Assembly: GCA_020630435.1 (NCBI GenBank)
Contig: JAHDBJ010000015.1
Coordinates: 1-64,000 of the forward strand
From: Saprospiraceae bacterium
GTDB taxonomy: Bacteria; Bacteroidota; Bacteroidia; Chitinophagales; Saprospiraceae
Reading direction: 5' to 3'
DNA length: 64,000 nucleotides
Under the pieces are notes generated by a model. It made no database searches. It had not been told where the DNA came from and worked only from the letters and a program-made list of their open reading frames with translations. Position numbers and translations under genes: made by a program. Positions 37,560-46,478 of the stretch are shown piece by piece (the stretch's first letter is position 1; every line of letters begins with the position of its first letter).

Positions 37560-37769
37560 ATGGAATTTTTATATACATTAACTATAATATTTGTTGTCTT
37601 TGGACTGTCGTTTATGTTGATCAACATAAGAAATATAGTCACAGGAAAAGAGTTTAGAGGAACTTGCGCATCAAATAATCCTATGGTGAAAAATAATTTT
37701 GGAGAATGCAGTGTCTGTGGGAAAAAACCAGAAGAAGATTGTAAAATGCCAAAAGTTGAAACAAAATAA
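37560..37769 (+). CDS. small membrane protein with Cys motif, NqrM-like
   Basis: The 69-residue protein has one N-terminal transmembrane helix (about 3-22) and a short cytoplasmic or periplasmic tail with four cysteines: GTCASNN, then GECSVCGKKPEEDCK. A helix followed by a compact Cys set is the layout of NqrM (DUF539), which assembles the iron site of the Na+-pumping NADH:quinone reductase. No nqr genes are in the window, so the NqrM assignment is tentative. It might bind a metal in any case. It is oriented divergently from the NhaC antiporter, which also concerns sodium. Confidence 0.55.
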   Translation: MEFLYTLTIIFVVFGLSFMLINIRNIVTGKEFRGTCASNNPMVKNNFGECSVCGKKPEEDCKMPKVETK

Positions 37770-37802
37770 CACTTCATTAATAAAAATGTATTCTAATCTT
37801 TT

Positions 37803-38246
37803 ATGATTTCACTTAAAGGTATAAATTTAGATGAATTAGGCTTTGAATTGATAATGAAAGATTTAATTCTAGATCTAGAAGATAATAGGGTTATTCATTA
37901 TGTTAATACAGAGGGGGAAGATTTTCTAAAGTGTTTTATTGAATCTAATAATAAAATTAAACGTTGGCTTATTTTTAAAGTGAATCATATAGTCCTACAT
38001 TATTTTTTTTCTGGCACGGTTCTTTTTTCAGAGGTTCTTTTAAAAGCTGAGGGTAATTTTATTTATATTAAAGATATGGCTCAAACGAGTGGAGAAATTG
38101 AATATATAATTGTTAGTAAGAAAGAAATTCCCAAAGTATATCTAAAAAAACTTAGTTTCTCCTATATTGAAACTGATTATACCCCATATACTAAACACTT
38201 GATCAAACTCAATGAGATCTGTGCTTCAATGGATATGGGTAAATAA
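37803..38246 (+). CDS. protein of unknown function
   Basis: The 147-residue protein has no signal peptide or obvious transmembrane segment. The N-terminal segment and the middle (KIKRWLIFKVNHIVLHYFFSGTVLFSEVLLKAEG is a hydrophobic beta-rich stretch, about 50-85) suggest a small alpha/beta domain of the type found in several immunity-like DUFs, but I do not recognise the family. It lies 33 bp after the NqrM-like gene with no terminator between. The downstream hairpin (38284) belongs to the opposite strand gene and may serve both. Confidence 0.55.
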   Translation: MISLKGINLDELGFELIMKDLILDLEDNRVIHYVNTEGEDFLKCFIESNNKIKRWLIFKVNHIVLHYFFSGTVLFSEVLLKAEGNFIYIKDMAQTSGEIEYIIVSKKEIPKVYLKKLSFSYIETDYTPYTKHLIKLNEICASMDMGK

Positions 38247-38278
38247 AACTAAATCCTAAATGGCTTCCCATAAATATA

Positions 38279-38311
38279 AAAAACTGCCTACACTTGAAAT
38301 AGAGTAGGCAG
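38279..38311. terminator. hairpin between convergent genes
   Basis: An 8-bp stem (CTGCCTAC at 38284-38291, complement at 38304-38311), extendable through ACT/AGT-type pairs, is followed on the minus strand by TTTTTTATA. It ends the minus-strand T9SS gene (stop at 38358) and may also serve the plus-strand gene ending at 38246. Confidence 0.75.
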
Positions 38312-38357
38312 CAAATAACTAATAATTTATAAAGTATAAAATAAGGCTTTCAAAGCA

Positions 38358-39503
38358 TTACTCTATAATCTTCATCATTTTGTATGTTTCGGTATGTTCA
38401 CCATCCATTTTGACATAAACGATGTATACACCAGCATCTAATTTTGGTAAGTCAATACGATGTAGTGAAATACCTGCGGCAGTTTGCATCGTTTCTTGAT
38501 GTACAACATACCCCGTAATGTCAACGATGGAAATTTCAGTAGTAGCAAAATCTTTTGTTGTGTTTAACTCAATACCAACTTCATTACCAAGAACAACACT
38601 AGGAAAAAGATTAGCGATTCGATTATTATCAAGAACAATAGAGATGACTTCTGAGAAATCAAAAGTTCCATCAAAATCTAATTGTCTAAGACGATAGTAG
38701 TTGTTACCATACCTAGGATTAGTATGTGTATATGAAAAAATTCGTTCAGTCGATAACGTTCCATCTCCTTCTACTATATCAATAGTACGGAATACTTGCC
38801 CATCATGACTATGTTGAACTTCAAAAAGTTTATTATTAAGCTGAGAAGCAACTTTCCACTCTAAATCAATAGCCCTTCTTTCATTTTCATTAGCTATAAA
38901 CGAAACCCATTCAACAGGTGTTGGAATACCATCAGTACACTCTTCAGTAGCTTGACTGCCATCAGGATATTGGATGGTAATAATTGTACTTACTTCTGTA
39001 TTGTCTATCCAACTTTGATTACCAGGATCTCCTGAAAAAAGATTACAAACAAGTTCTTCGGCTAATGAGGTAACAATTGCATTTGGTATCGTACTATGAT
39101 AGCCCTCAAGGTATAAACGAGCAGAAGAACAATTATTTGCAGAATTATCAAAAAATATCTCTGACAGTTCTAACACTCCAAAAGTATTCGTCATGAATTG
39201 TAGATAAAGCAATTCTCCAGAAAAAGGAGCACTACCAGGTGCCGGAGTTGATGAAGTGAAAGCTCCTGACTCAGGAGATACAGTTGTCGGACATCCTATC
39301 TCTGGAAAATTATTTTCATCAAAAATCAAGATAAGATAACACTTTGATGTATTATTAGCACTTACAACTACATCATAATCAGGACATATTTGGCTATTAG
39401 CAGTTGATATAGAGAAAAAGAAAAAAATAAGTAAACAGAAAGAAGTGAAAACATGCTTCACGTCAATAAAATCTATACAATTGTTTTTGTATAACTTCCT
39501 CAT
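38358..39503 (-). CDS. secreted protein with T9SS type A sorting domain
   Basis: The 381-residue protein starts with a signal peptide, unusually long (hydrophobic stretch about 18-35, ending TANSQ). The N-terminal part contains about six cysteines (C40, C53, C76 region and others) and no named domain. A fibronectin-like segment (about 200-290; LEWKVASQLNNKLFEVQHS ... YYRLRQLDFDG) of the kind often found before sorting domains follows, and the C-terminal sorting domain is in the last about 80 residues (VVLGNEVGIEL ... GVYIVYVKMDG). It is predicted to be exported by the type IX system. Its function is unknown. It is transcribed alone. Confidence 0.82.
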   Translation of the reverse strand: MRKLYKNNCIDFIDVKHVFTSFCLLIFFFFSISTANSQICPDYDVVVSANNTSKCYLILIFDENNFPEIGCPTTVSPESGAFTSSTPAPGSAPFSGELLYLQFMTNTFGVLELSEIFFDNSANNCSSARLYLEGYHSTIPNAIVTSLAEELVCNLFSGDPGNQSWIDNTEVSTIITIQYPDGSQATEECTDGIPTPVEWVSFIANENERRAIDLEWKVASQLNNKLFEVQHSHDGQVFRTIDIVEGDGTLSTERIFSYTHTNPRYGNNYYRLRQLDFDGTFDFSEVISIVLDNNRIANLFPSVVLGNEVGIELNTTKDFATTEISIVDITGYVVHQETMQTAAGISLHRIDLPKLDAGVYIVYVKMDGEHTETYKMMKIIE

Positions 39504-39733
39504 AAGCCTTAGTTTAATTGTTAAAAAAGATATGTAAACCGTTTCTAGTCTAGTTTTATGTTTGTTTTGTGGAATTAAGGTATTTTTTATATCACATTTA
39601 TAAAATTAAATAGTTGTTAATTTGAAGATGTAATTAAAAACTTTAGCTGATATTACTAGCTAATGATAATTTAAAACTAAATTTAATAAAAAAAAAACAC
39701 TCAATAAAATAAACATTATATTTTATTGTAAAA

Positions 39734-39758
39734 ATGACGTTTTGAGACCAAACGTCAT
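39734..39758. other. orphan hairpin in the 39504-40074 gap
   Basis: The 571-bp gap before hldD is very AT-rich and carries no open frame of note. It holds one clean inverted repeat: ATGACGTTT (39734-39742) and AAACGTCAT (39750-39758) around a seven-base loop, with no U run on either side. As DNA it could be an operator centred on TGACGT-like half-sites; as RNA a 9-bp stem-loop. Confidence 0.4.
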
Positions 39759-40074
39759 GGGTAAGCCTTAAGATAAGTTATCTGAATAAATTAAGCTAAT
39801 TAAATATATAGTTTGCTAACCATAATCTAATTAACCAGCATGATAACAAATTTAAATAAATCTTTTAATATTCTTGTAGATATATTAAGCTTTGTCGTTA
39901 AATGGCAAAAAAATATGTTATATAGGTTCTAATGAATTAAATCAATTTCCTGTTTTTCTATGTAATTAGAGCAGTTAAAAAATAAGATTTCGATTTTAGA
40001 AAATATTTTAAAGAAGTTCTTTGTATAGAATTCGGTTTTCATAACAGTCTTGCTAATTTTACAAAAAAACGATT

Positions 40075-41040
40075 ATGATTGTTGTAACAGGAGCTTCAGG
40101 CTTTATAGGTAGTTGCCTTATCCATAAATTAAATAGAGAAGGAATTGAGAAACTTATTCTGGTAGATGAATTTAGTAGGGCAGATAAAAATAAAAATTTA
40201 GAAGACAAATCTTTTACGATTAAAATGCATCGAGATATTTTTATCGAATGGTTTAAACTAAATGCTAGTGATATTGAATTTGTTTTCCACATTGGTGCTA
40301 AGACAGATACAACAGAAATGGATAAGGAAATCTTTGATAGACTCAATGTTAACTATTCTAAAAACCTTTGGCAAATTTGTAGCCAATACCAAATTCCTAT
40401 GGTTTATGCCTCAAGTGCAGCTACTTATGGTATCGGAGACTTAGGTTATGATGATAAACATAATATTGTTACAAAATTACGCCCTCTTAACCCTTATGGT
40501 CTTTCTAAAAATAATTTTGATATATGGGCATTAGAACAAGACAATGCGCCACCTTTTTGGACAGGACTAAAATTTTTCAATGTTTATGGACCTAATGAAT
40601 ATCATAAGGGTAGAATGGCATCGGTAATATTTCATGCATTCCACCAAATTGAAGCATCAGGAGGAATGAAATTGTTTCGTTCTCATCATCCAGATTTTAA
40701 AGATGGAGAGCAAAAAAGAGACTTCGTTTATGTTAAAGACGTGATAAATGTCTGTTTTTTTCTATATAAAAATCAAAAACATAGCGGATTATATAATATT
40801 GGCACGGGAAATGCAAGAACATTTTTAGATTTGACTAAGAACACGTTTAAGGCAATGGACAAGGAAGTATCTATTCAGTTCATAGACACGCCAATAGATA
40901 TTAGAGATAAGTATCAGTATTTTACCGAAGCCAATATGAGTAAGTTGCGTTCTATAGGTTACGATATACCGTTTTATTCTCTCGAAGAAGGAGTAAAAGA
41001 TTATGTTCAAAATTACTTGTTGCCAAATAATTATTTATAA
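40075..41040 (+). CDS. hldD: ADP-L-glycero-D-manno-heptose 6-epimerase
   Basis: HldD epimerises ADP-D-glycero- to ADP-L-glycero-D-manno-heptose for the lipopolysaccharide inner core. The 321-residue protein is an extended short-chain dehydrogenase. The NADP loop GASGFIG is at 6-12, and the YxxxK pair is Y141 and K145 with a serine in YASSAATYG (about 111-119). The LKFFNVYGPNEYHKGRMASV segment is specific to HldD. The start MIVVTG is conserved. It stands alone between long gaps with no other heptose gene nearby. Confidence 0.9.
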   Translation: MIVVTGASGFIGSCLIHKLNREGIEKLILVDEFSRADKNKNLEDKSFTIKMHRDIFIEWFKLNASDIEFVFHIGAKTDTTEMDKEIFDRLNVNYSKNLWQICSQYQIPMVYASSAATYGIGDLGYDDKHNIVTKLRPLNPYGLSKNNFDIWALEQDNAPPFWTGLKFFNVYGPNEYHKGRMASVIFHAFHQIEASGGMKLFRSHHPDFKDGEQKRDFVYVKDVINVCFFLYKNQKHSGLYNIGTGNARTFLDLTKNTFKAMDKEVSIQFIDTPIDIRDKYQYFTEANMSKLRSIGYDIPFYSLEEGVKDYVQNYLLPNNYL

Positions 41041-41307
41041 AAGAAACATAAAAATGCAACAAGCCCTATCTTTTTGCGTTCTTTATGGAAGAGTACGGTA
41101 AATCACATCTCATTTTGTTCGGTACAACATCTACCTAAGTATAAATCAATAATACAATTATTGCTTAGTACTGTTTCCTAATTTATATTTGAATCAGTGT
41201 TTGCTTAAACACCATTAGTCATTTCTTGAAATGAAGCCTTCTATAGATAGATGGTCTTTGACTATTCAACTATTTAGGAATTATTTATTGAACAATTAGA
41301 TTTAAGC

Positions 41308-42414
41308 ATGAGATATTTTACAACAGTCTTTCTTTTTTTATTTTTCACACTAGCTGTTTACGGACAAAAATATAGTAATGAGTTTCTATCAATAGGGGTA
41401 GATGCTAGAGGTCAAGCAATGGGAAGTGCTTTAGCAGCATCAACTCAAAATGCAATGGCAAGCTATTGGAATCCTGCAGGACTGATGGGAATTGAGGAAG
41501 AACTTTCAATAGGATTAATGCATTCTGAATGGTATGCAGGAGTAGGCAATTTTGACTTTATAGGTATTGCGAAGCCCATTACTAAGAGTAAAAGAGTGAA
41601 GCGTGTACTGGGATTGAGTTTTATTCGGTTTGGTATTGATAATATACCCAATACATTAAGCTTATATGACGATGATGGTACAATTAATTATCAAAATATT
41701 GTGCCATTCTCTGCTACAGATTATGCTGTTTTATTATCATATGCTCAAGGTATTTATACCTATGAAGTTGGAAAGCTAACAATAGGAGGAAATGCAAAAG
41801 TTATCCATCGAAAAATTGGACCATTTGCTACCGCTTGGGGGTTTGGTATAGATGTAGGTTTACAGTTTGAAATTGGTGATTTGAAATTGGGCTTTCTTGG
41901 AAAGGATATAAGCAATACATTTAATGCTTGGAAAATTGAATTTTCTGAAAAAGAAAAAGAGGTTTTAGAATTGACAGATAACAAAATTCCAATTGGTTCT
42001 TTGGAAGTTACACGCCCACAGTTTATATTTGGCGGTGCTTACGGCAAAGAATTCGGAAAAGTTGGCTTTTTATTTGAAACGGATCTAACTGTTACAACTG
42101 ATGGTCGACGGAATACACTTATACAAGGTGATCAAGTTAGTATAGATCCGACTGCAGGGATAGAATTGAGCTATAATAAAGCTATTTTCTTGAGGGCGGG
42201 TATCAATAATATTCAGCAAGAGCTTGATCTTAATTATGATGAATCATGGGTATTCCAACCGTCTATGGGGGTCGGTATTAAATTTTATAAGCTGTATATA
42301 GACTATGCTTTAACAAATGTCGGGAGTACGGCACAAAAATCTTATTCACATATTATATCTTTGTCTATAGATTTTGATTTTGATTACTTTAAAAAAGTAT
42401 TAAATAATCAGTAG
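41308..42414 (+). CDS. PorV/PorQ-family T9SS outer-membrane protein (PorV2-like), first copy
   Basis: The 368-residue protein has a signal peptide (to VYGQ) and the PorV/PorQ pattern: KYSNEFLSIGVDARGQAMGSA, then SYWNPAGLMGI and GLMHSEWYAGV, followed by a 14-strand-like barrel. PorV shuttles T9SS cargo to the attachment machinery; the PorV2 subgroup is common in Saprospiria and Cytophagia. Three cargo proteins with sorting domains are in this window. The second copy starts 241 bp later. The stop codon TAG at 42412-42414 overlaps the first base of a structured intergenic element (element A). Confidence 0.88.
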   Translation: MRYFTTVFLFLFFTLAVYGQKYSNEFLSIGVDARGQAMGSALAASTQNAMASYWNPAGLMGIEEELSIGLMHSEWYAGVGNFDFIGIAKPITKSKRVKRVLGLSFIRFGIDNIPNTLSLYDDDGTINYQNIVPFSATDYAVLLSYAQGIYTYEVGKLTIGGNAKVIHRKIGPFATAWGFGIDVGLQFEIGDLKLGFLGKDISNTFNAWKIEFSEKEKEVLELTDNKIPIGSLEVTRPQFIFGGAYGKEFGKVGFLFETDLTVTTDGRRNTLIQGDQVSIDPTAGIELSYNKAIFLRAGINNIQQELDLNYDESWVFQPSMGVGIKFYKLYIDYALTNVGSTAQKSYSHIISLSIDFDFDYFKKVLNNQ

Positions 42415-42593
42415 ACTTCATTCTAAAATAGTTTATGAGAAGAAAAAAAAGGATTTTTTACTAATCGAGATATACCCACAGTCTAATAGCCATAGCTATT
42501 ATAAGGCGAGAACGAGGTAAAGAGTAGGAAGAAAAGACAATTTCAAACTATACAAAATTATTTAGAATAAAGTCTAATAGCATAAACTATTTT
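42414..42593 (+). repeat. structured intergenic element A
   Basis: The gap between the PorV2 genes holds nested inverted repeats. GACTTCATTCTAAA (42414-42427) pairs with TTTAGAATAAAGTC (42561-42574) with one mismatch, and AAAATAGTTTATG (42425-42437) pairs perfectly with 42581-42593; these two pairings exclude each other in part. In the centre is TAATAGC (42484-42490), loop CATA, GCTATTA (42495-42501). It is followed by AAGGCGAG and, 9 nt after the stem, by AACGA (42511-42515). The centre and AACGA recur in elements B and C. Confidence 0.65.
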
Positions 42594-42654
42594 TACAAAA
42601 CGAATCACCCAACAATTAAGAATTATCACAAAACTTCCATTTTAACTATAATAA

Positions 42655-43953
42655 ATGCTCAGAAACAAATTTAAAACTACAATTTGCTTGGTATTATTAG
42701 GGCTGTCTATGCAGCTATCAGCCCAAAAGTATAGCAATGAATTTATGACAATTGGGGTTAGTGCGACAGCACAAGGAATGTCCAATGCAGTTGTCGCTAG
42801 TGTCAATGACGGAACTGCTGGATATTGGAATCCTGCAGGATTGGTCGGAATCAAAAATTTCCAAGTCAATGTTATGCACGCCGAGTGGTTTGCTGGTATT
42901 GCCAAATATGACTACCTCTCTTTTGCCAAGCCCTTACAAAAAAATAAGGCTTATATAGGGATCTCTGTTATCCGACTGGGGATAGACAATATCCCTTATA
43001 CGTTTAGATTAGTTGATGCAGATGGTAGTATCAATTATGATAATGTTACCCCTTTTTCTGCCGCAGATTATGCAGGCTTAATTTCCTATGCTAGAAATTG
43101 GGAAAAATTGAATTTGAAGATTGGAGGAAATGTTAAAATCATCCATCGTAACATTGGTCGTTTTGGCAAGGCATGGGGCTTTGGCTTAGATTTAGGGTTA
43201 CAATATGATGTAAATATATCGGATCGTTCTAAATGGACTTTTGGTCTAATGGCAAGAGATATTACTTCTACCTTTAATGCTTGGACATTCACCTTGTCAG
43301 AAGAAGAAAAAGTAATCTTAGCAACCACAGGTAATGATATACCTGAAAGTTCAGTAGAAAGTACCTTGCCATCTATAATCTTAGGAGGAGCTTATGTCGG
43401 TCAATTGAACGAGAATGTCGGGTTTAGAGCAGAGTTAGATTTTGACGTTACGACAGATGGTCGTCGTAATGTATTAATTAGCTCTGATGCCCTCAGTATC
43501 GATCCCCATTTTGGAATGGAGTTAGGTTATAAAAATTATCTTTTCCTTCGAGCAGGGGTTGGCAATATTCAAGAAGCATTAGATGATATAGATGGGACGA
43601 GTACATCTTATACAGTTCAACCCAACTTTGGAGTGGGGCTTCGATTCAATAAATTTAAATTAGATTATGCCCTAACGGATATAGGAGATGTCTCTCAGGT
43701 AGCGTATTCTCATATATTTTCACTCTCCCTTGATTTTGTTCCTAAACGTGGTTCAAAAGGGGAAGACTTTTTTAAACAAGGGGCAGGAGGCAATCAAAAA
43801 TCTCCGACGAGTAAAAAACGAAAACAAAAAGAAGACGACTTCTTCAAAAATGAAGGGAAAAAAGATTCAAGCGAAAAAGCGGTGAAAGAAAAGACAGAAC
43901 AATCTTCTAAAGGGAATAATCGCCCACCAGTTATTGAGCAGATTGATTTGTAG
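42655..43953 (+). CDS. PorV/PorQ-family T9SS outer-membrane protein (PorV2-like), second copy with charged tail
   Basis: The 432-residue protein is a paralogue of the product of 41308 (same KYSNEFMTIGV, YWNPAGLVGI and MHAEWFAGI blocks). It has a signal peptide (to LSAQ) and a full barrel to about residue 365. Unlike the first copy it carries a C-terminal extension of about 65 residues that is Lys/Glu-rich and low-complexity (SKKRKQKEDDFFKNEGKK) and contains two similar EDFF(K) blocks. The tail is probably unstructured and could bind a partner. An intrinsic terminator lies 30 bp after the stop. Confidence 0.88.
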   Translation: MLRNKFKTTICLVLLGLSMQLSAQKYSNEFMTIGVSATAQGMSNAVVASVNDGTAGYWNPAGLVGIKNFQVNVMHAEWFAGIAKYDYLSFAKPLQKNKAYIGISVIRLGIDNIPYTFRLVDADGSINYDNVTPFSAADYAGLISYARNWEKLNLKIGGNVKIIHRNIGRFGKAWGFGLDLGLQYDVNISDRSKWTFGLMARDITSTFNAWTFTLSEEEKVILATTGNDIPESSVESTLPSIILGGAYVGQLNENVGFRAELDFDVTTDGRRNVLISSDALSIDPHFGMELGYKNYLFLRAGVGNIQEALDDIDGTSTSYTVQPNFGVGLRFNKFKLDYALTDIGDVSQVAYSHIFSLSLDFVPKRGSKGEDFFKQGAGGNQKSPTSKKRKQKEDDFFKNEGKKDSSEKAVKEKTEQSSKGNNRPPVIEQIDL

Positions 43954-43983
43954 AAAATTATTAAAAAAATATAGCGTTTTTAA

Positions 43984-44018
43984 ATCGGCAATGCCTTATT
44001 AAGCATTGCCGATTTTTT
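43984..44018 (+). terminator. intrinsic terminator after the PorV2 pair
   Basis: A perfect 11-bp stem (ATCGGCAATGC at 43984-43994, complement at 44003-44013) with an eight-base loop is followed by TTTTTG. Confidence 0.9.
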
Positions 44019-44141
44019 GTTTTATCCATATTTAGAATGAACTTGTTGACCCCTTATGTGATTTACTTTATAAGGATTTGATAAGATTTTAACTCATAAC
44101 TTCTAAATTTATTCTAGAGCTTCTTTTTTAAAATAATTAAT

Positions 44142-45056
44142 ATGTCAACTGTACTGATTGCTGGAGGAACAGGTCTTGTCGGAACAAGACTAAGTCATTT
44201 GCTCAAAGCCCAAAACTATGAGGTTATACACCTGAGCAGAAAAGAGAACCTAAAAGCCGAGTTTCCAGCATATCGGTGGGATCTAAATACGATGGAAATC
44301 GACAAGGAAGCATGGAAGAAAACAGATTATATCCTCAATCTTGCTGGTACAGGTATTGCCGATAAACGATGGACGAAGACTCGTAAAAAAGCCATCATTG
44401 ACAGTAGAGTGAAAAGTAATGCCCTGATTGAAAAATACATTCGTGAATATCCACATCAACCTAAAGCCTATATCGCTGCTGCGGCTATCGGTTATTATGG
44501 GAATACAGGAGAACAATGGCTTGACGAAACAAGCACTCCTGATAATAAAGGATTCTTATCTAAAAGTTGCATTGAATGGGAAAAGTCGATTCAAGCGGTT
44601 GCTCAAACAGGCATCAGAACAGTTTGGCTGAGGGTTGGTATTGTACTTTCTACTTTAGGAGGAGCTTTAGCTAAAATGCTACCGTCTTATAAGCTGCGTG
44701 TAGGGGCTTATTTTGGTGATGGGCAACAATATTATTCTTGGATACACATAGATGATATGTGTAAGCTATTTATAGCTGCCATAGAAAACGAACAAATACA
44801 AGGCGTATACAATGGTGTTGCTCCGAATCCAGAGCGCAATAAAGATTTTGCCTATAAAATAGCAGAAGCACTTGACCAAAAAGCATTTATTGCTCCTAGT
44901 CCTGCTCTTGCCTTACGTCTAGCAATGGGCGAAATGGCTGACGTTGTCCTTCATGGGAATCGATGCTCGGCAAAGAAAATTAGTGCCACAGGATTTGAAT
45001 TCGATTATCCGCAACTTATCCCCGCTTTAAAAGACATCATAAAAAGGAAAATTTAG
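44142..45056 (+). CDS. TIGR01777 family epimerase-like oxidoreductase (SDR39U1/YfcH type)
   Basis: The 304-residue protein is an atypical extended short-chain dehydrogenase. GGTGLVGTRLSHLL (8-21) binds the nucleotide. NLAGTGIADKRWTKTRKKAIIDSRV (about 67-91) and AAAIGYYGNTGEQW are hallmarks of the TIGR01777/YfcH family. The C-terminal DUF1731-like part includes the LAMGEMADVVLHGNR block. The physiological substrate is not known. The stop codon overlaps that of the convergent membrane-protein gene (45053) by four bases. Confidence 0.87.
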   Translation: MSTVLIAGGTGLVGTRLSHLLKAQNYEVIHLSRKENLKAEFPAYRWDLNTMEIDKEAWKKTDYILNLAGTGIADKRWTKTRKKAIIDSRVKSNALIEKYIREYPHQPKAYIAAAAIGYYGNTGEQWLDETSTPDNKGFLSKSCIEWEKSIQAVAQTGIRTVWLRVGIVLSTLGGALAKMLPSYKLRVGAYFGDGQQYYSWIHIDDMCKLFIAAIENEQIQGVYNGVAPNPERNKDFAYKIAEALDQKAFIAPSPALALRLAMGEMADVVLHGNRCSAKKISATGFEFDYPQLIPALKDIIKRKI

Positions 45057-45436
45057 AGATTCTTATCCTCATCTGGAATAGCCTCATAAAAGGCTTCATT
45101 CTTTTTAACTTCCGAATAAAGACTGTAAGTGAAAACGACCATTGACGCTCCAAAAATGAATAAAAAAATATCGGATTGAAGAAAAGAAAATAGAATATTC
45201 AAAATGGATAAAACGAATAAGGTCGGTATACTGTTTTCTACCCATTTTAATAAAATGCTTGCTATTTTATAAAAAGAAGCCTTTTTACGATTGCTAAAGA
45301 CTAAATAGGCAAGGTATAGATTGTGGGTAGCGAGTAATACATAAAGATAAAGGACGTCTTCATACCAAAATAATGTAGGTATAAGAAATAAACCCATAAT
45401 AATAGAAGTATACATTAATCTTTCCTTTAGCGTCAT
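45053..45436 (-). CDS. small membrane protein of unknown function
   Basis: The 127-residue protein has four hydrophobic helices (about 7-24, 28-48, 65-85 and 88-108) and a charged C-terminal tail rich in Glu and Asp. No cysteine or motif suggests a function and I do not recognise a family. Its stop overlaps the convergent oxidoreductase stop by four bases, and no terminator is visible between them. Upstream (45437-45594) there is a short AT-rich gap shared with a divergent lipoprotein gene. Confidence 0.6.
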   Translation of the reverse strand: MTLKERLMYTSIIMGLFLIPTLFWYEDVLYLYVLLATHNLYLAYLVFSNRKKASFYKIASILLKWVENSIPTLFVLSILNILFSFLQSDIFLFIFGASMVVFTYSLYSEVKKNEAFYEAIPDEDKNL

Positions 45437-45594
45437 ATCTATATTTTAAACAATAACTTTTCAGCTAATGTTTATTTTGATCAAATGAATTTTTCAAAAA
45501 ACTACTATATTTAAAATACGAATATGTTTCTATTTAAACGAGTCATGAAAATTAGCGAAATTTAAAACTACATTAACCATATAACGAATTAACG

Positions 45595-46476
45595 ATGAAG
45601 AATACGATTTATCTACTTTTTTTATCTTTTTGGATTGGTTTTTCAGGATGCGAAAAGAGCGAAGATGCTGTCCATTTGTTGGGAAGTGTTGAAGGTGCTA
45701 CCTATAAAATCATGGAATTCGAAACGGCTGTAATTCCTAACGGAGTCTATCAGACTAGATTAGATGATTTTAATGTAAAAGTTGTCGTAGAAGAGCATAC
45801 CATGAAATGGTTGATGCCCAACGTTAAAGAAGGAAGCCATACCTTAAAAATTGAAGCTGAAGATTTGACGTATCACCTAAATATTCAAGTTTTTAAAGAG
45901 GAAGTTATTGAATTCCCAAAGACGTACTTACAGGAGTTGATTAAGACTAAAGATTTTGGTTTGTCGGAAGATTATATAAACTCATTACCTGTTGATACGC
46001 AACAAGAGTTGGCGTTGTTTTTAAAGGTGAATGAAAATGCAATGGACAAGGGACTTGAAAAGCAGCGTGCCATAGAAAACGAACGAAACGTTACAACTGC
46101 AACACTAGCAGTAGGGCAGAGCGTTACTTTTAATGCTTGGGCAAATAGATGGTGGAACAATTCAGGGATTCATGTCTCCGCAGGAGAAGTGTATCAAGTT
46201 ACGGCTATAGGTCAATGGACGGATTTGTTTACCACTACAGATGCCAATGGTTATGATGATTGGTTTTTAGATTTATTTGGTTTCTTGCGTAGAGTGCCTA
46301 ATCATTCTTGGTTTAAATTGATAGGAAGTGTTAAGCAGGTAAATTATCCTGTTGGAGTTTTTGGAACAATTAGCCCTGTTCAATCAGGGCGATTGGATTT
46401 TTATGCCAATGATGTCCTTATCATGTACTGGAATAATACAGGTAAAGTGACCGTTACCGTTACTAGAATTTTTTAG
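45595..46476 (+). CDS. lipoprotein with a LecA/PA-IL-like lectin domain
   Basis: The signal peptide ends in the lipobox FSGC (C19), so the 293-residue protein is lipid-anchored. Residues about 25-110 look like a beta-sandwich. Residues about 165-293 match the PA-IL (LecA) galactose-binding fold: NSGIHVSAGEVYQVTAIGQWTD, then KLIGSV, SGRLDFYANDV and NNTGKVTVTVTRI at the C terminus. In LecA this fold binds calcium and galactose, and the Asp/Asn residues near the end of the domain are compatible with a calcium site. Sugar specificity cannot be read from the sequence. It converges on 46479 with a 2-bp gap. Confidence 0.7.
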   Translation: MKNTIYLLFLSFWIGFSGCEKSEDAVHLLGSVEGATYKIMEFETAVIPNGVYQTRLDDFNVKVVVEEHTMKWLMPNVKEGSHTLKIEAEDLTYHLNIQVFKEEVIEFPKTYLQELIKTKDFGLSEDYINSLPVDTQQELALFLKVNENAMDKGLEKQRAIENERNVTTATLAVGQSVTFNAWANRWWNNSGIHVSAGEVYQVTAIGQWTDLFTTTDANGYDDWFLDLFGFLRRVPNHSWFKLIGSVKQVNYPVGVFGTISPVQSGRLDFYANDVLIMYWNNTGKVTVTVTRIF

Positions 46477-46478
46477 AA

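Noticed and set aside
42414-42593. Element A as a complete insertion sequence
   Set aside because: It is under 200 bp and codes for nothing; no transposase is in the window. A non-autonomous element remains possible but the ends are not shared with B and C.
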